A DNA stretch of 24,219 nucleotides, taken from an uncultured Ruminococcus sp. Lineage in GTDB: Bacteria; Bacillota; Clostridia; Oscillospirales; Ruminococcaceae. The notes beneath the pieces are model-generated. The model was not told the DNA's origin. It saw only the letters and a program-made list of their open reading frames with translations, and did not search any database. How positions within the stretch are numbered: position 1 is the first letter of the stretch; each line of letters begins with the position of its first letter. Below are positions 14,862 to 21,395 of the stretch, piece after piece. The stretch lies in contig CANQCJ010000007.1 in assembly GCA_947589205.1 (NCBI GenBank), positions 1 to 24,219 of the forward strand, read 5' to 3'. The position numbers and the translations under genes are program-made.

Positions 14862-15869
14862 ATGAATAAAGCAATCCAAAATTTTATGATGAAGGGCGTA
14901 CCCTGTATACGCTTAGAAGCGGACAAGTATTCTGCTGTGATCTCGCCGCTTTACGGCGCGTCGGTGTGGAGAATGCGCGATGAGGTAAACAATATCGAGG
15001 TGTTCCGCTTCAGCGATGATTGTACGGCTTCGCAGATAGACGCGGCAAGAGAGATCTGGGGTCTGCCGACGCTTTATCTGCCCAACCGTTTTGACGGCGG
15101 TCTGCTAAAGACCTCCGACGGAGAATACCATCTGCCGGTAAACGAGATAAAGCTCAAAAATCATCTTCACGGCTGGGTGCATAAGCGTCCGCACAATATA
15201 GAAAACGTCTATGCCGACGATGAAAGGGCGGTCGCGGTGACGTCCTTTACGCATGACGAAAACGACGAGATGTTTGAATGCTTCCCGCTGAAATTCAAGA
15301 TAAGCTATACCTTTGAGCTTTCAAAGGACGGCTTGAAGCAGACGGTCAGACTGGAAAATCTAAGCGATAAAAGGCTGCCGGTATCTATCTGTACCCACAC
15401 CTGCATAAACGCGCCTCTCGTACCCGGAACAAAGCAGACCGGTCTGCGTCTCAGCGTGCCGATAGTTGAAAGATGTGAGCTTGACGCGCGCTGTCTGCCG
15501 ACAGAAAGGCTTCTGCCGCTCGGCACAAAGGATATGCGCTATAAAAACGGAACGATGCGCCCGACGCTGCATATGATCTCAAACGATATGTACACCGCCT
15601 GCGACAATGAGCTTGACGGCGAACCGTTTTACGGAGTTGTCATAACCGATAAAATTTCGGGCGTCAGGCTTTGCAACGAGGTGTCTAAGGAATACAAATT
15701 CTGGAATATGTGGAACGACCGCGGCTATAAGGGATATTTCTGTCCCGAGCCTATGACGGCGATGATAAACTGCGCCAATCTAAAGCTTCCCGATGATGTA
15801 ACAGGCTATAAGGAGCTTAAAAACGGTGAAGCGTTTGAATGCCGGCAGCGGTTCTTTACGAAAGCATGA
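14862..15869 (+). CDS. Aldose 1-epimerase-like protein (GalM superfamily)
   Basis: 335-residue cytoplasmic protein (no signal peptide). Mutarotases interconvert alpha and beta anomers of sugars. The family's catalytic residues can be placed: H103 in NHLHGW (general acid region), H179 in CTHTCINAP and base E296 in CPEPMT. YLPNRFDGG near residue 70 fits the ring-binding strand. GGGAGAATAAGG precedes ATG 14862. It is the first gene of a two-gene unit with cellobiose phosphorylase (50-bp gap). A plausible task is adjusting the anomer of glucose or cellobiose so that phosphorylase and glucokinase are not limited by spontaneous mutarotation. Sequence is divergent from standard GalM, so substrate is uncertain. 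Confidence 0.82.
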   Translation: MNKAIQNFMMKGVPCIRLEADKYSAVISPLYGASVWRMRDEVNNIEVFRFSDDCTASQIDAAREIWGLPTLYLPNRFDGGLLKTSDGEYHLPVNEIKLKNHLHGWVHKRPHNIENVYADDERAVAVTSFTHDENDEMFECFPLKFKISYTFELSKDGLKQTVRLENLSDKRLPVSICTHTCINAPLVPGTKQTGLRLSVPIVERCELDARCLPTERLLPLGTKDMRYKNGTMRPTLHMISNDMYTACDNELDGEPFYGVVITDKISGVRLCNEVSKEYKFWNMWNDRGYKGYFCPEPMTAMINCANLKLPDDVTGYKELKNGEAFECRQRFFTKA

Positions 15870-15875
15870 AGCTCT

Positions 15876-15889
15876 TTGGCGAAAGCCAA
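15876..15889 (+). other. Short GAAA-tetraloop hairpin between epimerase and phosphorylase genes
   Basis: TTGGC-GAAA-GCCAA, a 5-bp stem capped by a stable GNRA tetraloop, 7 bp after the first gene's stop codon. It could set differential mRNA stability within the operon; too small for a terminator and no T-run. Confidence 0.35.
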
Positions 15890-15919
15890 TTATAAATATT
15901 GAAAGGTGGAACTTTTGAC

Positions 15920-18373
15920 ATGAAATTCGGTTATTTTGACGACGTGAACAAGGAATACGTCATCACAAATCCAAAAACTCCTTATCCGTGGATAAACTAT
16001 CTCGGAACGCAGGAATTTTTCTCGCTTATCTCAAATACAGCCGGCGGTTATCACTTCTATAAGGACGCGAGACTGCGCCGTATTACGAGATACCGCTATA
16101 ACAACGTGCCTGTAGATATGGGCGGAAGATATTTTTACATAAATGACGGCGGAAAGATCTGGTCTCCCGGCTGGTCTCCGGTCAAGGAGGATCTTGACAG
16201 CTATTCCTGCCGCCACGGTATGGGCTATACGGTGATAAAGGGCGCAAACGCCGGCATAGAGGCCGAGGTAACGTTCTTCGTTCCTCAGAATTTCAACGGC
16301 GAGGTGCAGAAGGTAGTGCTTACAAACACCTCTGCGGAGACCAAGAAATTCAAGCTCTTCTCATTCATCGAATGGTGTCTCTGGAACGCGCAGGACGATT
16401 CTACCAACTTCCAGAGAAACTTCAACACCGGCGAGGTAGAGATAGAAGGCTCTACCATCTTCCACAAGACCGAATACAAGGAACGCCGCGACCATTTTGC
16501 GTTCTACACGGTAAACGCGGAGATCTCCGGATTTGACACCGACAGAGAATCATTTATGGGACTTTACAACGGCTTTGAAAATCCGCGCGCGGTAGTTGTA
16601 GGCAAGCCCTCCAACTCGGTAGCCGACGGCTGGAGCCCGATAGCTTCTCATTGTCTCGATATTAAGCTTCACGCGGACGAAAAGCTGGAGCTTGTTTTCC
16701 TGCTCGGCTATGTTGAAAATCCCGCCGATGAGAAATTCAACGCGGACGGCAGCATGAACAAATCCCGCGCTTATAAGATGATAGAGCAGATGGGCACTCC
16801 CGAAAAAGCGGACAAGGCTCTTGAAGAGCTTAAAGCCTACTGGAACAGCCTGCTTTCGCAGTATACGGTAAACACCTCTGACGACAAGCTCAACAGAATG
16901 GTAAACATCTGGAATCAGTATCAGTGCATGGTAACGTTCAATATGTCGCGTTCGGCTTCTTATTTTGAAAGCGGTATCGGACGCGGAATGGGCTTCAGAG
17001 ATTCCAACCAGGATCTGTTGGGATTCGTTCACCAGATACCCGAAAGAGCGAGAGAAAGAATACTCGACCTTGCCGCGACGCAGCTGCCCGACGGCGGATG
17101 CTATCACCAGTATCAGCCGCTCACAAAAATGGGCAACAACGAGATCGGCGGAGATTTCTCGGACGACCCGCTGTGGATGATACTTTCCACTGCGCAGTAT
17201 ATCAAAGAGACCGGCGACTATTCGATACTTGACGAGCAGGTGCCCTATGACAACGACCCGGCACAGGCGCAGAGCATGATGCACCACCTAAAGCAGAGCT
17301 TCTGGCACGTTGCGGAAAACGTAGGACCTCACGGTCTGCCGCTTGCAATGAGAGCCGACTGGAACGACTGTCTCAACCTCAGCTGTCATTCCGACACCCC
17401 GGGCGAGAGCTTCCAGACCTATACCTCTCCCAAATACGGCGATCAGAAATTCAGCCGCGTAGCCGAATCTGTAATGGTAGCGGCGATGATGGCGTTTATC
17501 GGACCGGAGTATGCTGCGCTTTGCAAGTATAAGGGTCTTGACGACGAAGCGGCTAAGGCACAGGCGGAGATCGAGAAGATGAACGCCAACACCATGAAGT
17601 ACGGCTTTGACGGCGAATGGTTCCTGCGCGCTTACGACGATTTCGGAAGGAAGGTCGGTTCGCACGAGTGCGAGGAGGGCAAGATATTCATCGAGCCGCA
17701 GGGCTTTGCAGTTATGGCGGGTCTCGGCAAGGAGGACGGCAAGGACAAGCTGACGCTCGATTCGGTAAACAAGTATCTTAATTCCCAATACGGACTTGTG
17801 CTCAACAATCCTGCGTTTACAAAATATTACAAGGAATACGGCGAGATCTCGACCTATCCTGCCGGATACAAGGAAAACGCCGGTATCTTCTGCCACAACA
17901 ACGCGTGGATAATCTGCGCCGAGGCGGCTGTCGGAAACGGCGACAGAGCGTTTGAGTATTATTCAAAGATAGCTCCGGCTTATCTCGAAAGCATTTCCGA
18001 TCTTCACAGAACAGAGCCGTATGTTTACGCGCAGATGATCGCCGGCAAGGACGCCAAGCGTCACGGCGAAGCCAAGAACAGCTGGCTGACCGGTACGGCG
18101 GCTTGGAATTTCGTGGCGGTATCGCAGTATATCCTCGGCGTTATCCCCGATTACAACGGACTTAAAATAGATCCGTCTATCCCCCACGAGTGGAACGGCT
18201 ACACCGCTTCAAGAAAGTTCCGCGGCGCAACCTACAACATAACTATCAGCAATCCCGACCATGTATGCAAGGGCGTAAAGAGCGTTACCGTTGACGGCAA
18301 ACCCATCGAAGGCAACGTTATCCCCGCCGCTCCCGCAGGCGCGACAGTCAATGTCGAGGTCGTAATGGGATAA
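15920..18373 (+). CDS. cbp: Cellobiose phosphorylase, GH94
   Basis: Reversible phosphorolysis of cellobiose to alpha-glucose 1-phosphate and glucose in the cytoplasm, saving ATP during cellulose breakdown. From MKFGYFDDVNKEYVI to the end it follows the C. thermocellum-type enzyme closely: PYPWINYLGTQEFFSLIS, GYHFYKDARLRRITRYRY near the N-terminus (beta-sandwich domain), then the (alpha/alpha)6 barrel with ASYFESGIGRGMGFRDSNQD and the RADWND motif (478-483) that holds the catalytic aspartate, and KNSWLTGTAAWN near the C-terminus. 817 residues is the normal GH94 length. The ATG at 15920 is chosen over the in-frame TTG at 15899 because AAAGGTGG lies 11 bp before it and homology begins there. Second gene after the epimerase. 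No cellobiose transporter is in the window, so uptake is encoded elsewhere. Confidence 0.97.
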   Translation: MKFGYFDDVNKEYVITNPKTPYPWINYLGTQEFFSLISNTAGGYHFYKDARLRRITRYRYNNVPVDMGGRYFYINDGGKIWSPGWSPVKEDLDSYSCRHGMGYTVIKGANAGIEAEVTFFVPQNFNGEVQKVVLTNTSAETKKFKLFSFIEWCLWNAQDDSTNFQRNFNTGEVEIEGSTIFHKTEYKERRDHFAFYTVNAEISGFDTDRESFMGLYNGFENPRAVVVGKPSNSVADGWSPIASHCLDIKLHADEKLELVFLLGYVENPADEKFNADGSMNKSRAYKMIEQMGTPEKADKALEELKAYWNSLLSQYTVNTSDDKLNRMVNIWNQYQCMVTFNMSRSASYFESGIGRGMGFRDSNQDLLGFVHQIPERARERILDLAATQLPDGGCYHQYQPLTKMGNNEIGGDFSDDPLWMILSTAQYIKETGDYSILDEQVPYDNDPAQAQSMMHHLKQSFWHVAENVGPHGLPLAMRADWNDCLNLSCHSDTPGESFQTYTSPKYGDQKFSRVAESVMVAAMMAFIGPEYAALCKYKGLDDEAAKAQAEIEKMNANTMKYGFDGEWFLRAYDDFGRKVGSHECEEGKIFIEPQGFAVMAGLGKEDGKDKLTLDSVNKYLNSQYGLVLNNPAFTKYYKEYGEISTYPAGYKENAGIFCHNNAWIICAEAAVGNGDRAFEYYSKIAPAYLESISDLHRTEPYVYAQMIAGKDAKRHGEAKNSWLTGTAAWNFVAVSQYILGVIPDYNGLKIDPSIPHEWNGYTASRKFRGATYNITISNPDHVCKGVKSVTVDGKPIEGNVIPAAPAGATVNVEVVMG

Positions 18374-18393
18374 GCTTTAATAAGCAAAAAAAT

Positions 18394-18428
18394 TTCCCCC
18401 GCCCGGGTGATTTGTTCGGGCGGGGGGA
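18394..18428. terminator. GC-rich bidirectional terminator between convergent genes
   Basis: CCCCCGCCCG (18396-18405) pairs perfectly with CGGGCGGGGG (18417-18426). A-rich sequence flanks the left side (AAAAAAATTT) and T-rich the right (ATTTGTTT), so it can stop the phosphorylase transcript and the minus-strand gene that ends at 18444. Confidence 0.8.
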
Positions 18429-18443
18429 TTTGTTTACGCTGTT

Positions 18444-19007
18444 TTATTTTTGATAGCCGCAGTCCTTGCAGACTCTGCTGGAATTGGGGTTAGTCATGCC
18501 GCATTCGGGGCATTCCCATTTACCTTGTGTGGGAACAAAAGAATCCGGACGTTTTTTGCCGCATTTGGCACAATATAAATTGGTGTTTCTCTTTCCGCAG
18601 CTGCAGACCCATTCGCTGACAGTTACAGAGGCGTTATTTTTATCGAAAGCTTTTTTGTTTTTATCGGATATATCCTTGCTCGGCTTATAATTGCTGCCGT
18701 AAGCAGGCGGCGGTTCATTGACCGTGCTTTTAGAGTGTCCGGCGGTATTTGAATACGGTGAATAATATGACGGTTCCGAGTTATTTGAATTTCTATATAA
18801 TTTGTAGATATTTTCAGAAATTTCACAAAGCATCATAGTAACAGATATTGCTAAAAAGGAAAAAATAATTCCGCCCATGATAACTCCGAAACCGACCCAA
18901 CCGCTGTCGCATAAGTCCGCAAGAGCTATTCCGCCTATGACGGAAGCGATTATAGATAATACAAGAAATATCTTGCATACGGTTTTAATTAAATTCGTCC
19001 AAAACAT
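18444..19007 (-). CDS. Two-helix membrane protein with C-terminal zinc ribbons
   Basis: 187 residues. Two membrane helices at about 8-30 and 38-62 (KIFLVLSIIASVIGGIA; GVIMGGIIFSFLAISVTMM) end in CEISENIY, then a serine/proline-rich linker, then two cysteine clusters: CSCGK...CAKCGKK (~135-152) and CPECGMTN...CKDCGYQK at the C-terminus, typical zinc-ribbon pairs. The start is the ATG at 19007, preceded by GGAGG with 5-bp spacing; an upstream ATG at 19019 lacks a ribosome site. It is the second gene of a minus-strand pair whose first gene has the same membrane module. No specific function is known; zinc ribbons may bind protein or nucleic acid on the cytoplasmic side. Confidence 0.8.
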   Translation of the reverse strand: MFWTNLIKTVCKIFLVLSIIASVIGGIALADLCDSGWVGFGVIMGGIIFSFLAISVTMMLCEISENIYKLYRNSNNSEPSYYSPYSNTAGHSKSTVNEPPPAYGSNYKPSKDISDKNKKAFDKNNASVTVSEWVCSCGKRNTNLYCAKCGKKRPDSFVPTQGKWECPECGMTNPNSSRVCKDCGYQK

Positions 19008-19040
19008 AAAAACCTCCATGATTTATGAAATTACCGGATA

Positions 19041-19352
19041 TTATTTTATTACTCTTCCTGCGTTTTTAGTCAAATCGGAATAATTGTTGATCCTTGATTT
19101 TTGTATGTCGTTTTTAAATTGACGCTCACTGCATATTTTTAATTTTATAGCGTAGATATTTTCCGATATTTCGCAAAGCATCATCATACCGGCTATACTT
19201 AAAAAAGATATCAATACACCGCAGACAAGCACGATAAGACCGAAAAGAAAGCCGTTTTCGGCTATGAAAAATAATCCGCTGATAACGGTTGCAATCAGCA
19301 TTATTCCAAGTAATATTTTACCGATAGTTTTAATGAAGCTCGTCCAAAACAT
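19041..19352 (-). CDS. Membrane protein paralogous to the downstream zinc-ribbon protein
   Basis: 103 residues starting MFWTSFIKTIGKILLG, preceded by GGGGAGGGG at good spacing; a longer in-frame reading lacks this site. The first ~70 residues match the neighbour (MFWT.xIKTxxKI, two helices, then MMLCEISENIY in both), showing an ancient tandem duplication. After that module the protein has a short basic tail without cysteines instead of zinc ribbons. It is transcribed first, from a strong promoter at 19397-19425, with 33 bp to the second gene. Function unknown. Confidence 0.75.
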   Translation of the reverse strand: MFWTSFIKTIGKILLGIMLIATVISGLFFIAENGFLFGLIVLVCGVLISFLSIAGMMMLCEISENIYAIKLKICSERQFKNDIQKSRINNYSDLTKNAGRVIK

Positions 19353-19396
19353 AAAACCCCTCCCCAAAAAATAAAAAAATTCGCTTTGCAAATAAT

Positions 19397-19425
19397 ATTA
19401 TACTGCAATTTGTTGTAAAAGTCAA
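19397..19425 (-). promoter_or_regulatory. Sigma-A promoter of the tandem membrane-protein genes
   Basis: On the minus strand TTGACT (plus 19420-19425) and TATAAT (plus 19397-19402) with exactly 17 bp between. The -35 box lies in the centre of the dyad at 19409-19434, so a protein bound there would block it. Confidence 0.85.
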
Positions 19426-19434
19426 TACAACAAA
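19409..19434. promoter_or_regulatory. Operator-like dyad between divergent XRE and membrane-protein genes
   Basis: TTTGTTGTA (19409-19417) and TACAACAAA (19426-19434) are exact reverse complements separated by 8 bp. The dyad covers the leftward -35 and lies just upstream of the rightward -10. The natural candidate to bind it is the XRE repressor encoded next door. Confidence 0.65.
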
Positions 19435-19440
19435 ACGCAG

Positions 19441-19451
19441 TATGGTATAAT
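19441..19451 (+). promoter_or_regulatory. Extended -10 promoter of the XRE regulator
   Basis: TATGGTATAAT contains TG one base before a perfect TATAAT (19446-19451), an extended -10 that can work without a strong -35. It overlaps the control region shared with the divergent genes. Confidence 0.6.
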
Positions 19452-19501
19452 AAAACCGTAAAATCTGCAAAATGCACAAATTACGGAGGGGATATTTGTA
19501 T

Positions 19502-19720
19502 ATGTTCAATAGGATAAGAGATCTTCGGGAGGACAAGGATATGAAGCAAAAGGACGTGGCGAACGCGCTTTTCTGCTCACAGCAGGCTTACAGCAATTAC
19601 GAGTTAGGACAGCGCGATATCCCGACCGCCATGCTGATAAAGCTCGCCGAGCTGCACAAGACAAATGTCGATTATCTTCTCGGGCTTACCGATAATAAGA
19701 CCTATTTTAAAAAGCTGTAG
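19502..19720 (+). CDS. XRE-family helix-turn-helix regulator (small, single-domain)
   Basis: 72 residues consisting almost only of a Cro/CI-type HTH: RIRDLREDKDMKQKDVANALFCSQQAYSNYE with helix-turn-helix over about residues 17-38, followed by the typical GQRDIPTAMLIKLAELHKTNVDYLLGLTD. ATG 19502 is chosen from GGAGGGG at 19485-19491. It is divergent from the two membrane-protein genes across an 8+8 dyad, so it probably represses itself and them. No effector domain is present, so how it is relieved is unknown. Confidence 0.9.
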   Translation: MFNRIRDLREDKDMKQKDVANALFCSQQAYSNYELGQRDIPTAMLIKLAELHKTNVDYLLGLTDNKTYFKKL

Positions 19721-19730
19721 GATAAAAAAT

Positions 19731-19756
19731 CCCCGTCCGGAATTTTTCGGGCGGGG
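19731..19756. terminator. Bidirectional terminator between XRE and ribbon-helix-helix genes
   Basis: CCCCGTCCG (19731-19739) pairs with CGGGCGGGG (19748-19756), one G-T wobble, 8-nt loop. AAAAAA precedes and TTTGTTATTTTTT follows, so both convergent transcripts can end here. Confidence 0.82.
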
Positions 19757-19760
19757 TTTG

Positions 19761-19964
19761 TTATTTTTTCCTTGCGGGTCTGACGTTTTTATCCGGCGAG
19801 ATAACGCCCTTTATTTCTCCGTTTTCGGCTTCAAAGGACTTTATGCTTTTTCTGATAAGCACAAGTATCTGACTGTTTATCGAACGCCCCTCATAGTCCG
19901 CGATATACCCGAGCTTATCGAGCATTTCCTGCTCTATTCTTATAGATACGCTTTTAATAGCCAT
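19761..19964 (-). CDS. Ribbon-helix-helix (Arc/CopG-like) DNA-binding protein
   Basis: 67 residues. The N-terminus has the RHH pattern: beta-strand KSVSIRIEQ, helix EMLDKLGYIADYEGRS, turn with the typical GRSINS, and helix QILVLIRKSIKSFEAE, then a basic tail ending RPARKK. GAGGTG precedes the ATG on the minus strand. It faces two palindromic AGATATAC-N-GTATATCT-type sites in its upstream region, one over its own promoter and one over the divergent promoter, which fits autoregulation by a dimer or tetramer. RHH proteins of this size are antitoxins or plasmid/ICE copy regulators; no toxin gene is adjacent. It is divergent from a SLOG-protein remnant. Confidence 0.8.
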   Translation of the reverse strand: MAIKSVSIRIEQEMLDKLGYIADYEGRSINSQILVLIRKSIKSFEAENGEIKGVISPDKNVRPARKK

Positions 19965-19991
19965 GCGGACACCTCATTTTACAATTTGTTT

Positions 19992-20008
19992 AGATATACT
20001 GTATATTT
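19992..20008. promoter_or_regulatory. Palindromic operator 1 (AGATATAC-T-GTATATTT)
   Basis: 17-bp site with 7 of 8 pairs symmetric, just downstream of the minus-strand -10 of the ribbon-helix-helix gene. It is an inverted copy of operator 2, matching at 18 of 22 positions when flanks are included. Confidence 0.65.
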
Positions 20009-20033
20009 ATTATACTCCGATCTGTGATATAAT
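20009..20033. promoter_or_regulatory. Overlapping divergent -10 elements
   Basis: Minus-strand TATAAT (plus 20009-20014) faces the ribbon-helix-helix gene; plus-strand TGA-TATAAT (hexamer 20028-20033), an extended -10, faces the SLOG remnant. Neither has a good -35. Each is flanked downstream by one palindromic operator. Confidence 0.5.
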
Positions 20034-20043
20034 ATATAAAAAC

Positions 20044-20060
20044 AGATATACAGTATATCT
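20044..20060. promoter_or_regulatory. Palindromic operator 2 (AGATATAC-A-GTATATCT)
   Basis: Perfect 8+1+8 palindrome just downstream of the plus-strand -10, in front of the ribosome site of the SLOG remnant. Same sequence as operator 1 in reverse orientation. Confidence 0.7.
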
Positions 20061-20079
20061 AAAAAATGAGGTCGATAAT

Positions 20080-20148
20080 ATGAAAGCAGCGGTAATAGGT
20101 TCGAGAGGCATAACGGACGTTGAACAGATACGGTATTATAAAAGATAA
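20080..20148 (+). pseudogene. Truncated SLOG/DUF2493-like gene remnant
   Basis: ATG at 20080 with ATGAGGT upstream opens a 22-codon frame starting MKAAVIGSRGITDVE, the hallmark N-terminal strand and glycine loop of small SLOG (DUF2493) proteins, normally ~110-130 residues. After about 15 family-like codons it reads QIRYYKR and stops, and the serC promoter begins 28 bp later. No continuation is visible in other frames. It is most likely the surviving 5' end of a deleted gene that was co-regulated with the ribbon-helix-helix protein. A deliberate micropeptide is less likely. Confidence 0.6.
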
Positions 20149-20175
20149 AAAAATATGAATAATTTGAAAAAGCCC

Positions 20176-20204
20176 TTGACTTTGATTGGCAAAAGTAATA
20201 TAAT
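20176..20204 (+). promoter_or_regulatory. Strong promoter of the serCA operon
   Basis: TTGACT (20176-20181), 17 bp, TATAAT (20199-20204). The leader to the serC ATG is about 70 nt and carries a hairpin. Confidence 0.88.
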
Positions 20205-20214
20205 AAATATGGTA

Positions 20215-20241
20215 CGCCGACAGCCGGGTCTGTTACCGGCG
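20215..20241 (+). promoter_or_regulatory. Structured leader hairpin upstream of serC
   Basis: Outer stem CGCCG/CGGCG (20215-20219 with 20237-20241) and inner stem ACAG/CTGT (20220-20223 with 20230-20233), with a 3-nt bulge. It sits right at the expected 5' end of the transcript. It does not match a T-box or any riboswitch I know. It may simply stabilise the 5' end. Confidence 0.4.
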
Positions 20242-20281
20242 CGGTATGAAAAAGTAATATTTAATACGGAGGTTTTTAAAA

Positions 20282-21364
20282 ATGGGCAGAGTGTATAATT
20301 TCAGTGCGGGTCCTGCGGTGCTTCCCGAAGAGGTGCTTCGCGAGGCGGCAGAGGAAATGCTCGATTATAAGGGCACGGGAATGAGCGTTATGGAGATGAG
20401 CCACCGCTCAAAGGCTTACGACGATATAATCAAGGAAGCTGAGCGCGACATCAGAGAGCTTATGAATATCCCCGACAATTACAAGGTGCTTTTCCTGCAG
20501 GGCGGAGCTTCTCAGCAGTTTGCGGCAGTGCCGATGAATCTTATGAAGAACAGAAAAGCGGCTTATATCATAACCGGACAGTGGGCGAAAAAGGCTTTTG
20601 CGGAGGCGAAGATCTACGGCGAAGCTGTAGCGGTAGCTTCAAGCGCGGACAAGACCTTCTCCTACATACCCGACTGCTCGGATCTCGATATCCCCGAGGA
20701 CGCGGACTATGTTTACATCTGCGAGAACAACACTATATATGGTACAAAATTCTGGGAGCTTCCCAACACCAAGGGCAAGGATCTTGTGGCGGACGTTTCC
20801 TCCTGCTTCCTGTCGGAGCCTGTCGACGTTACAAAGTACGGCGTTATCTACGGCGGCGTACAGAAGAACGTAGGACCTGCCGGCGTTGTTATCGCGATAA
20901 TCAGAGAGGATCTTATCAGAGACGACGTTCTCGAGGGTACTCCGACCATGCTGAAGTGGAAAACTCAGGCGGACGCGGACAGCCTTTACAACACTCCTCC
21001 CTGCTACGGCATATACATCTGCGGCAAGGTGTTCAAGTGGATAAAGAAAATGGGCGGACTTGAAGCCATGAAGGCTCACAATGAGAAGAAGGCCAAGATA
21101 CTCTATGATTTCCTCGACGAGAGCAAGCTTTTCAAGGGCACGGTAGAAAAGAAGGACCGCTCGCTCATGAACGTTCCGTTCGTTACCGGAAACGAGGAGC
21201 TCGATAAGAAATTCGTTGCCGAAGCCAAGGCGGCAGGCTTTGAGAACCTTAAGGGTCACAGGACTGTAGGCGGCATGAGAGCTTCTATCTACAACGCAAT
21301 GCCGATAGAGGGCGTTGAAAAGCTCGTAGAATTTATGAAGAAATTTGAAGCTGAAAATTCTTGA
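20282..21364 (+). CDS. serC: Phosphoserine aminotransferase
   Basis: PLP enzyme converting 3-phosphohydroxypyruvate plus glutamate to phosphoserine, the second step of serine synthesis. 360 residues, normal length. Recognised from RVYNFSAGPAVLPEEVL at the start, MSVMEMSHRSKAY (~34-46), FLQGGASQQFAAVPMN (~71-86), and the PLP-lysine K195 in GGVQKNVGPAG; GGMRASIYNA near the C-terminus binds the substrate phosphate. ACGGAGG lies before ATG 20282. It is followed after 31 bp by serA, so both pathway enzymes share one transcript; phosphoserine phosphatase (serB) is not in the window. Confidence 0.97.
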   Translation: MGRVYNFSAGPAVLPEEVLREAAEEMLDYKGTGMSVMEMSHRSKAYDDIIKEAERDIRELMNIPDNYKVLFLQGGASQQFAAVPMNLMKNRKAAYIITGQWAKKAFAEAKIYGEAVAVASSADKTFSYIPDCSDLDIPEDADYVYICENNTIYGTKFWELPNTKGKDLVADVSSCFLSEPVDVTKYGVIYGGVQKNVGPAGVVIAIIREDLIRDDVLEGTPTMLKWKTQADADSLYNTPPCYGIYICGKVFKWIKKMGGLEAMKAHNEKKAKILYDFLDESKLFKGTVEKKDRSLMNVPFVTGNEELDKKFVAEAKAAGFENLKGHRTVGGMRASIYNAMPIEGVEKLVEFMKKFEAENS

Positions 21365-21395
21365 TTTTTTTAAAAAAACGAAAGGCTGATTTGAA

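Noticed and set aside
16550..17896. Long minus-strand frames (245 and 202 codons) inside the GH94 gene
   Set aside because: They are antisense shadows of a clearly conserved phosphorylase; composition reflects its codon bias and no ribosome sites are seen.
20205..20281. T-box riboswitch before serC
   Set aside because: The leader is only about 70 nt and lacks specifier and full antiterminator elements.
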